The notes under the pieces were generated by a model. It did no database searches. It worked only from the letters and a program-made list of their open reading frames with translations, and was not told the DNA's origin. A program made the translations under genes and the position numbers. Shown here one piece after another: positions 8,010-14,147 of a DNA stretch of 26,270 nt. Positions within the stretch are counted from its first letter, which is position 1. The number at the start of each line of letters is the position of its first letter. Source of the stretch: Sulfurospirillum sp. UBA4058 (GTDB lineage Bacteria > Campylobacterota > Campylobacteria > Campylobacterales > Sulfurospirillaceae); the NCBI GenBank assembly GCA_002382085.1, contig DFZK01000006.1, forward strand, positions 1 through 26,270. Direction: 5' to 3'.

Positions 8010-9641
8010 TTACATCATTCCGCCCATGCCTCCCATACCGCTCATATCCGGCATTGCGGGAGCTTTTTCTTCTTTGATGTTGGTGATCGTAGCTTCCGTG
8101 GTTAAAAGAAGGCTTGCTACGGAAACGGCATTTTGAAGGGCAATTCGTGAAACTTTAACCGGATCGACGATACCGGCTTCAAACATATCGACGTATTCGC
8201 CGGTTGCCGCATTAAATCCGTAATTGGCTTTTGTGCTTGTTAAAACGTTGTGCGCAACGACGCCCGCATCAAAGCCCGCATTTTCGGCAATTTGTTGAAG
8301 CGGAGCTTTGAGTGCTCGTGTTACGATCTCGGCACCGATAGCTTCGTCGCCGCTGAGGGAAAGCGCAACTTTGGCGTTTGCCAAGATGAAAGCAGAACCG
8401 CCGCCTACGACGATACCTTCTTCAACCGCCGCTTTGGTTGCGGAAAGTGCGTCGTCTACACGGTCTTTTTTCTCTTTCATTTCGGTTTCGGTTGCCGCAC
8501 CGACTTTAATGACCGCAACACCTCCGCTAAGTTTTGCTAAACGCTCTTGAAGTTTTTCTTTATCGTAATCGCTCGTTGTTTCGGCAATTTGTGCTTTGAT
8601 TTGCGCGACGCGTCCGTCGATACGTGCTTTTTCGCCGTTACCGTTAACGATGGTCGTATTGTCTTTATCGATGACGATGCGAGCTGCTTGACCGAGATCC
8701 GCAAGCGTTGCGCTCTCTAACGTACGTCCGAGTTCTTCACTGACGACTTCGCCGCCGCTGATAATCGCGATGTCTTCAAGCATCGCTTTTCTACGATCGC
8801 CAAAACCGGGAGCTTTGACCGCCGCGATGTTTAAAACGCCTCTGAGTTTGTTCACAACTAAGGTTGCCAATGCCTCACCGTCGATGTCTTCGGCGATGAT
8901 AAGTAACGGTTTACCTGTTTTTTGAACTTGCTCAAGAACGGGAAGAAGGTCTTTGAGGTTGGAGATTTTTTTATCGAAAAGTAAAATGAACGGATGCTCT
9001 AGAACCGTTTGCATTTTCTCTGGGTTGGTCACAAAGTAGGGAGAGAGGTAACCGCGATCAAACTGCATACCCTCAACGACGTCAAGTTCGTCTTGAATAC
9101 CTTTGGCTTCTTCAACGGTAATAACGCCGTCTTTACCGACTTTTTCCATCGCTTCAGCGATCAATCCGCCGATAACGGTGTCGGAATTTGCAGAAATCGT
9201 TGCTACTTGTGCGATCTCTTTTTTATCTTTAACGGCTTTTGCCATTTTTTTAAGCTCGGCGATGATCGCTTCAGCCGCTTTGTCCATACCGCGTTTGACT
9301 TCGACGGGATTTGCGCCTGCCGTGATGTTTCTAAGACCTTCTTTAAAAATAGCGTGCGCTAAAACGGTTGCCGTCGTCGTACCGTCACCCGCTTGATCGG
9401 CCGTTTTAGAAGCGACTTCTTTAACCAATTGCGCACCCATGTTTTCGACGGTCTCTTTGAGCTCGATCTCTTTTGCAACGGAGACGCCGTCTTTCGTGAT
9501 GCTCGGAGCACCAAAACTTTTTTGAATCAAAACGTTGCGACCGCGAGGTCCCATCGTTACTTTTACCGCATCGTTTAATTTTTTAACGCCTTCATAAAGG
9601 GCATTTCTTGCGCTGTCTGAAAATTGAATCTCTTTTGCCAT
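8010..9641 (-). CDS. groEL: Chaperonin GroEL (Hsp60)
   Basis: This 543-residue cytoplasmic chaperonin forms a tetradecameric cage with the GroES lid and folds proteins using ATP. The protein is full length. The N-terminus MAKEIQFSDSARNALYEGV is followed by the nucleotide-binding segments VTMGPRGRNVLIQ and DQAGDGTTTATVLAHAI. The apical domain contains EGMQFDRGYLSPYFVTN, and the tail ends in the usual GGM repeats (MPDMSGMGGMGGMM). It lies 39 bases after groES in the same direction and is surely co-transcribed under the CIRCE element. It contains no copy of the interspersed palindrome, as expected for a strongly constrained protein. Confidence 0.99.
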   Translation of the reverse strand: MAKEIQFSDSARNALYEGVKKLNDAVKVTMGPRGRNVLIQKSFGAPSITKDGVSVAKEIELKETVENMGAQLVKEVASKTADQAGDGTTTATVLAHAIFKEGLRNITAGANPVEVKRGMDKAAEAIIAELKKMAKAVKDKKEIAQVATISANSDTVIGGLIAEAMEKVGKDGVITVEEAKGIQDELDVVEGMQFDRGYLSPYFVTNPEKMQTVLEHPFILLFDKKISNLKDLLPVLEQVQKTGKPLLIIAEDIDGEALATLVVNKLRGVLNIAAVKAPGFGDRRKAMLEDIAIISGGEVVSEELGRTLESATLADLGQAARIVIDKDNTTIVNGNGEKARIDGRVAQIKAQIAETTSDYDKEKLQERLAKLSGGVAVIKVGAATETEMKEKKDRVDDALSATKAAVEEGIVVGGGSAFILANAKVALSLSGDEAIGAEIVTRALKAPLQQIAENAGFDAGVVAHNVLTSTKANYGFNAATGEYVDMFEAGIVDPVKVSRIALQNAVSVASLLLTTEATITNIKEEKAPAMPDMSGMGGMGGMM

Positions 9642-9680
9642 TCGTGTTTCCTTATAATATATTCGTAGTAGATTAAGAAA

Positions 9681-9947
9681 TTAGAGTACGCCGAGAATAT
9701 CGTCGATATTCATCACTAAATAGGTCTTAGCGTCAAGCGTTAATTCCGTTCCGGCATATTTCCCGAAAACGACTTTATCGCCGACCGAAACAAGTCCTTT
9801 CTCTTCAATTTTTGGACTGACTGCTCTAACAATACCGCTGAGAGGTTTTTCTTTGGCATTGTCAGGGATGATAATACCTGTCGCTGTAGTCGTAGCTTCT
9901 TCGACTCTTTCGAGAAGTACGCGTTTTCCAAGTGGTTTGAAAGTCAT
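9681..9947 (-). CDS. groES: Co-chaperonin GroES (Hsp10)
   Basis: This is the 88-residue lid protein of the GroEL chaperonin. It starts MTFKPLGKRVLLERVEEATT, has the mobile-loop region TATGIIIPDNAKEKPLSG and ends DAKTYLVMNIDDILGVL. The frame is open upstream to 9980, but the ATG at 9947 follows AAGGACGAAAA and matches the family start. It is the first gene of the groESL operon, with a CIRCE operator in its leader. Confidence 0.99.
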   Translation of the reverse strand: MTFKPLGKRVLLERVEEATTTATGIIIPDNAKEKPLSGIVRAVSPKIEEKGLVSVGDKVVFGKYAGTELTLDAKTYLVMNIDDILGVL

Positions 9948-9973
9948 ATTTTTCGTCCTTTTGACTGAAATTT

Positions 9974-10000
9974 TTAGCACTCTTTTATTTAGAGTGACAG
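9974..10000 (-). promoter_or_regulatory. CIRCE operator (HrcA site) upstream of groES
   Basis: On the plus strand one half is the perfect TTAGCACTC (9974-9982), then a 9-base spacer, then GAGTGACAG (9992-10000). The consensus is TTAGCACTC-N9-GAGTGCTAA, so the second half keeps only GAGTG plus one further A. Position, spacing and the groES neighbour make repression by HrcA likely. hrcA itself is not in the window. Confidence 0.85.
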
Positions 10001-10134
10001 AATTTTACACAAAATAGCGTAAAAAGTCAAGCAAAAAACCCTAAAAGTTTAGTCTTATATACTCAATGTTTTTTAGTTTTTTTTGAACGGTTGTTTTTCA
10101 ATTAAAATTAACCGAAATATAAGTTTCAAAGCTA

Positions 10135-10140
10135 TATAAT
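10135..10140 (+). promoter_or_regulatory. Probable -10 box of the tRNA gene
   Basis: TATAAT lies 19 bases before the mature tRNA 5' end, in an A/T-rich stretch. No clear -35 box is seen, which is usual for sigma-70 promoters in Campylobacterota. Confidence 0.5.
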
Positions 10141-10158
10141 TGCGTCTCTTTATTAGGT

Positions 10159-10235
10159 GTCAAGGTAGCTCAGCTGGTTAGAGCGCTGGTCTCATAAGCC
10201 GGAGGTCGAGAGTTCAAGTCTCTCTCTTGACACCA
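10159..10235 (+). tRNA. tRNA with CAT anticodon (elongator Met, or Ile2)
   Basis: The 77-base gene folds fully. The acceptor stem GTCAAGG / TCTTGAC has a final G-U pair, the D stem is GCTC/GAGC, the anticodon stem CTGGT/GCCGG carries loop CTCATAA (anticodon CAT), the variable loop is AGGTC, the T stem GAGAG/CTCTC carries loop TTCAAGT, then discriminator A and encoded CCA. The first base pair is G-C, so this is not the initiator tRNA. Elongator Met is the default reading. A tRNA-Ile whose C34 is changed to lysidine by TilS has the same anticodon and cannot be excluded by eye. Confidence 0.95.
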
Positions 10236-10433
10236 CTTCTAAACTTAAAAAATCCCTTAAAATAGAGCTTTTTAGTATTTTATTCAACATCACTAATATC
10301 TAGCGGTTTCTTTTGCACGATGCTATCCCGACGAGAGTTCTGAAGTCAATGAAGAAGCGGTTGCAAAACTTTCCTCGAAACAAAAACAATTGCCCCAAAA
10401 AAACAGTGATTTAATAAGCATTAACTTCTCATT

Positions 10434-10492
10434 GAGGTGCGGTTTAGTCTATACGTCTATACTTTCACTTGTAAGACGCATACCTCCTTTTT
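10434..10492 (+). terminator. Possible hairpin with T-run
   Basis: GAGGTGCG (10434-10441) can pair with CGCATACCTC (10477-10486) with a small bulge, followed by CTTTTT. The loop is about 35 bases long, so this is weaker than the hairpin 32 bases downstream. Confidence 0.35.
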
Positions 10493-10517
10493 GTAGATAA
10501 TCTAACCATTTTAAGTC

Positions 10518-10556
10518 AAACGCTCGAATTGCCCGGTTCGAGCGTTTCTTTTTCTT
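10518..10556 (+). terminator. Strong Rho-independent terminator upstream of sbcD
   Basis: A perfect 11-bp stem AAACGCTCGAA / TTCGAGCGTTT with an 8-base loop is followed by CTTTTTCTT. It isolates sbcD from the tRNA transcript. What it ends, other than the tRNA primary transcript or an unannotated small RNA, is unclear. Confidence 0.85.
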
Positions 10557-10651
10557 CCAAATATCTTAAATAATCCTTTTTTCATCACAAATTTCTCTCA
10601 ACCGATAATATTATAGGCTATAATCGAATGAATTAATCATAAAGAAGTATC

Positions 10652-11770
10652 GTGAAACTGATTCATTTTTCGGACACGCATTTAGGCTTTAACGATTTAG
10701 ACATTATCAATGAGCAAGGTATCAACCGGCGAGAGGCTGATTTTTACGATGCTTTTACTCAAGTCATCAAGCAGATTAAAGAAATAAAACCTGACTATAT
10801 CATCCACACGGGTGATCTTTTTCACCGTCCATCTCCTAGTAACCGAGCGATCACCTTTGCGCTTGAACAATTCAAAATCATCGAAGCGCTGAATATCCCG
10901 TTTATCATGATAGCGGGCAATCATTCCACCCCTCGCACCAATCTAAGCTCCCCCATTTTAAAAATATTTGAAAACTTTAAAAATGTTTATGTCTCATGCA
11001 ATCAAGAGTACAAAAAAATCGAGTTCGATGATGCCATTTTTCACACCTTGCCGCATATGCACGATGAGAGCAAAGCCCTCTCTCAAATTGAACTCTGTGA
11101 AGCAAATCTCGATGCCACCAAACGCAACATCATGATGCTTCACTGCTCTGTGGGTGCGAGCTATCTCATGGCGGAGTTTGGCGAGTGGGTCTATCCGCAC
11201 GCGAAAGAAAGCCTTTTTTCTAAAGTGGATTATGTCGCTCTTGGGCATTGGCACGGTTTTGGAAAAGTGAGCAAACATGAGAATGTTTACTATGCAGGTT
11301 CCACCGAGCGAACCAGTTTAAACGACAAACGAAACTCCAAAGGTTTTCTTGAACTCACACTGGATGCGTCTTTACATGTAAACTACCACGAGATAGCTAT
11401 ACGCTCCATCAAAACCTACGAGATTGATTGTGAAGACTATGAACACTCCGTTGAGACTTTACATGTAAACGATATAAAAGACGCACTTGTTGAAGTCAAA
11501 CTGACCCATCTTACGGCGTTGCAGTCCATCGACATCCAAACCCGTGACATCAAAAACCTCTTTGAGGAAGCCTTACATGTAACCATCAAAAGAGAGTTCA
11601 AACAAAGTAGTACAGAAGCTACACTCAACGACATCGAAGCACTTTCCTTAGAGGAGTATTTTTTAGAACACATCAAAGAAGGTAGTAAACCTGATGAGTT
11701 TGAGCGGCTAAAATCAAAGATTCAAGAATTATTTGTGAGTTACGAAGAGGTCAGCGATGATACTCTCTAG
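10652..11770 (+). CDS. sbcD: SbcD/Mre11-like nuclease subunit
   Basis: This is a 372-residue metallophosphoesterase subunit of the SbcCD (Mre11-Rad50-like) complex. The complex opens hairpins and trims blocked double-strand ends in DNA repair and palindrome cleavage. Metal-binding motifs are in order: SDTHLG (Asp8, His10), TGDLFH (Asp55), GNHSTPR (His91), LHCSV (His164) and GHWHG (His199, His201). The start is GTG at 10652 with a weak AAGAAG site. It overlaps sbcC by 14 bases. Three copies of the palindrome (11371, 11458, 11572) fall in the less conserved C-terminal third and encode Ser-, Thr- and Ala-Leu-His-Val. Codon use is less CG-rich than in the genes before 10 kb. Confidence 0.92.
   Translation: MKLIHFSDTHLGFNDLDIINEQGINRREADFYDAFTQVIKQIKEIKPDYIIHTGDLFHRPSPSNRAITFALEQFKIIEALNIPFIMIAGNHSTPRTNLSSPILKIFENFKNVYVSCNQEYKKIEFDDAIFHTLPHMHDESKALSQIELCEANLDATKRNIMMLHCSVGASYLMAEFGEWVYPHAKESLFSKVDYVALGHWHGFGKVSKHENVYYAGSTERTSLNDKRNSKGFLELTLDASLHVNYHEIAIRSIKTYEIDCEDYEHSVETLHVNDIKDALVEVKLTHLTALQSIDIQTRDIKNLFEEALHVTIKREFKQSSTEATLNDIEALSLEEYFLEHIKEGSKPDEFERLKSKIQELFVSYEEVSDDTL
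11371..11382. repeat. Interspersed palindrome TTTACATGTAAA in sbcD (copy 1)
   Basis: An exact copy read as Ser-Leu-His-Val-Asn. Confidence 0.9.
11458..11469. repeat. Interspersed palindrome TTTACATGTAAA in sbcD (copy 2)
   Basis: An exact copy 87 bases after the previous one, read as Thr-Leu-His-Val-Asn. Confidence 0.9.
11572..11583. repeat. Interspersed palindrome (CTTACATGTAAC) in sbcD (copy 3)
   Basis: The core TTACATGTAA is at 11573-11582, read as Ala-Leu-His-Val-Thr. Confidence 0.85.
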
Positions 11771-14126
11771 CCTTCACCTTGAAAACTTCAAACGCTACAC
11801 CTCTTTTGACATCGAGTTTGGCGAAGGGCTTATCGGCATCGTCGGTAAAAATGGCAGTGGTAAATCGACCCTTTTTGAAGCCATTCTTTTTGCGCTTTAT
11901 GGTGAGCTGAAAAACAAAAAATTTAAAGAAGTCATTCGCAATGCCAGTGCAAGCGATAAAGATGCTGTGTTGGTCGAGCTTGAGTTTGAATTTGAAGCCA
12001 TGGCGTACAAAGTCGTGCGTGAGTTTCGGGGCAAAGCGCTCAGTGCCAATGCCAAACTGTATAAAAACGGAGAGCTTATCACCAGTGGAGCAAGAGAAGT
12101 CACTGTGGCGATTGCGAAACTCACAAAGATGAGTAAAGAGGCTTTTTTACATACCCTTTTCGCTTCTCAAAAAGAGCTGACCAGCCTCAGCACGCTTAAC
12201 AAAGAAGATCGAAAAAAGATGATACGCCGTCTTTTGGGGCTTGAAAAGATAGACTTTGTGGAAAATGAACTCATCGAAAAAAGCAGAGAACTCAAACGAG
12301 ACATCGCCGCAAGTGTTGAGTTTTTGTTAGGTGAAGAAGAACTCAAAAGCAAAACAGCGTTAATAAAAGAGACAACCGTCCTAAAACAAGCGTTTGAAAA
12401 AGAAGTTAAAACCAAAAACTTAGAGCTAGAAAATACAAAGAAAAAAGAGTTACATGTAAAGCAAGAACTGGAATTTTTTGTCAAAACAAAAGAGCAAAAA
12501 CAAAAGCTCATGAGCGAACTCTCCCTCATCAAAAACTCTATAACTTCAAATCTAGCCACGCAAACCAAACTCACCACAGAGCTTAAAACCTTAGAAACAA
12601 AAGCCAAAGAACTTAAAAGTTTCAGCACCGTTAAAAAAGAGTACGAAGCCTTGTCAATAAAACTCAAAGAACAAGAAACTCTCAAAAACCTCCAGATCAA
12701 AAAAGAGGGGTTGGAAAAAGAGCAAACCCAGTTGCGTGCCCAGTACACCAAAGCCAAAGCAGACATGGCAACTTTGGAAGAGCAAATCAAACCCTATGAG
12801 ACACTATTAGGGCAAAAAAAAGAAAATGAAGCTTTACATGTAAAGCTAAAAACAGAACTTTCGGGCAAGCAAACCGAGCAAAAACAACTCCAAAATGAAC
12901 TCTCCGCCGAACAGCGAGTCGTCTTAGACACACAACAAAAAATCGCCAAGATACAAAGCCTAGGTCGAGAATCAAACTGCCCTACCTGTACAAGGCAACT
13001 GCTGGATGAGTACGACAATGTCATCGCATCGCTAGAGTCCATCGTGCAAAGGACGCAAAGTGAAAAGATAGACAAAACCAAAGAAAAACTCGCCCTTCTC
13101 ACCAAACAGATAGCGGAGCTTGAGCTTCAAAAAGAGCAAACGCAAAAAGCTTTACATGGTAATGAGACGGCTCTGAGTGTGATAGCAAGCAAGCAAAAAG
13201 ATTTGGCAAGTGCTAAAGAGCATTTTACAAAGGTCAATGAACAAGGCAAACGCAACAAAGAAGAACTAGGCACGCTCGCCAAACACGCTTACGATGAAGC
13301 TTTACATGTAAAGATACAAAAAAGCTTTTTGGAGTTAAAACCAAAGTACGAAACCGTCCTAAGCCTTGAAACTGAACTCAAACGAGAGCAAGGTGTGAGG
13401 GAAGAATTGGCGCTTACCGTCAAGAGTGCAGAAGCTTTACATGTAAAGGCGAAAGAAAAAGATGCAGAAGTTGCAAAAACACTTTACGATGAGCCAAAAC
13501 ATACCGCAAAACAAAGTGAATACGACGAACTTCAAAAGCAAAAAGAGAAACAATACAGTGTAATCTCAGAGCTAAAAGAGAAAATCGCCAAACATGAAGG
13601 CGAGATAAAAACCTTGCAAAACGCTCTGGAAAATAACGAAGTCCAACTTAAAAAAGTACAGCATAAAAAAGACGATTTGAGTGATTTTGAGAAGATAAAA
13701 GTAAGCCTAAGTGAGTTTAAAACCAAACTCAACTCAAAAATAGCCCCACGCATCTCCCAAATCGCCTCGGAGATGTACGCCACCATCACCAAAGGCAAAT
13801 ACCAAGCCATCGAAGTGAACAACGACTTTGACTTTTTCATCTACGACGAGGGCAAATGCTACCCTATAGAACGCTTCAGCGGCGGCGAGATAGACCTCGC
13901 CAACCTAGTGCTTCGCATCGCCATCTCCAAAACCCTCAGCGAACTAAGCGGTGCCAGTAGCGTGGGATTTTTAGCCTTCGATGAAGTGTTCGGTAGCCAA
14001 GATGAAAACCGAAGAATGGAGATATTAGAAGCGTTTCATACCATAAAAGAACAGTACCGACAGATATTTTTGATAAGCCACGAGATGGAGATAAAAGAGA
14101 TGTTTGAGAGAGTTGTGGAGTTGTAG
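11757..14126 (+). CDS. sbcC: SbcC/Rad50-like ATPase with zinc hook
   Basis: This is the 789-residue ATPase arm of the SbcCD repair nuclease. The N-terminal half-domain carries Walker A GKNGSGKST (residues 30-38). Two long coiled coils (about 180-400 and 420-650) meet at the zinc hook CPTC (408-411). The C-terminal half-domain carries the ABC signature FSGGE (707-711) and Walker B FLAFDE (738-743). It is shorter than E. coli SbcC (about 1,050 residues), but this is usual for the Rad50-like proteins of this phylum. It is translationally coupled to sbcD. Four intact palindrome copies and one degraded copy (13151-13162) all lie in the coiled coils, read as (Glu)-Ala/Glu-Leu-His-Val-Lys. A 21-base gap separates it from the next gene. 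Confidence 0.93.
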   Translation: MILSSLHLENFKRYTSFDIEFGEGLIGIVGKNGSGKSTLFEAILFALYGELKNKKFKEVIRNASASDKDAVLVELEFEFEAMAYKVVREFRGKALSANAKLYKNGELITSGAREVTVAIAKLTKMSKEAFLHTLFASQKELTSLSTLNKEDRKKMIRRLLGLEKIDFVENELIEKSRELKRDIAASVEFLLGEEELKSKTALIKETTVLKQAFEKEVKTKNLELENTKKKELHVKQELEFFVKTKEQKQKLMSELSLIKNSITSNLATQTKLTTELKTLETKAKELKSFSTVKKEYEALSIKLKEQETLKNLQIKKEGLEKEQTQLRAQYTKAKADMATLEEQIKPYETLLGQKKENEALHVKLKTELSGKQTEQKQLQNELSAEQRVVLDTQQKIAKIQSLGRESNCPTCTRQLLDEYDNVIASLESIVQRTQSEKIDKTKEKLALLTKQIAELELQKEQTQKALHGNETALSVIASKQKDLASAKEHFTKVNEQGKRNKEELGTLAKHAYDEALHVKIQKSFLELKPKYETVLSLETELKREQGVREELALTVKSAEALHVKAKEKDAEVAKTLYDEPKHTAKQSEYDELQKQKEKQYSVISELKEKIAKHEGEIKTLQNALENNEVQLKKVQHKKDDLSDFEKIKVSLSEFKTKLNSKIAPRISQIASEMYATITKGKYQAIEVNNDFDFFIYDEGKCYPIERFSGGEIDLANLVLRIAISKTLSELSGASSVGFLAFDEVFGSQDENRRMEILEAFHTIKEQYRQIFLISHEMEIKEMFERVVEL
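12449..12460. repeat. Interspersed palindrome (GTTACATGTAAA) in sbcC (copy 1)
   Basis: The core is at 12450-12459, read as Glu-Leu-His-Val-Lys inside the first coiled coil. Confidence 0.85.
12833..12844. repeat. Interspersed palindrome TTTACATGTAAA in sbcC (copy 2)
   Basis: An exact copy with symmetry extended to 16 bases, GCTTTACATGTAAAGC (12831-12846), read as Ala-Leu-His-Val-Lys. Confidence 0.9.
13301..13312. repeat. Interspersed palindrome TTTACATGTAAA in sbcC (copy 3)
   Basis: An exact copy read as Glu-Ala-Leu-His-Val-Lys in the second coiled coil. A degraded copy, TTTACATGGTAA, lies 150 bases upstream (13151). Confidence 0.9.
13436..13447. repeat. Interspersed palindrome TTTACATGTAAA in sbcC (copy 4)
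   Basis: An exact copy 135 bases after the previous one, read as Glu-Ala-Leu-His-Val-Lys. Confidence 0.9.
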
Positions 14127-14147
14127 AAAAATATAAAAGGAATAAAA

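Larger units (their letters stand above)
10236..10651. other. Gene-free stretch between tRNA and sbcD, with two hairpins
   Basis: No convincing gene is seen in these 416 bases. One frame stays open for about 60 codons around 10317-10496 (reading DESSEVNEEAVAKLSSKQKQ in part), but it has no good start and no family I recognise. Two hairpins sit at 10434-10492 and 10518-10556, each followed by a T-rich run. A small RNA or a decayed gene is possible. Confidence 0.4.

Noticed and set aside
8010..9641. Search for palindrome copies or frame damage in groEL
   Set aside because: None found; the gene is intact and ordinary.
10159..10235. tRNA as the attachment site of an integrated island carrying sbcCD, the RloC-like and RhuM genes
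   Set aside because: No integrase is seen and I could not find a second copy of the tRNA 3' end downstream in the window.
12167..12790. Long minus-strand open frame (207 codons) opposite sbcC
   Set aside because: Low-complexity Ser/Leu/Phe-rich translation caused by the Lys/Glu-rich coiled coil on the other strand.
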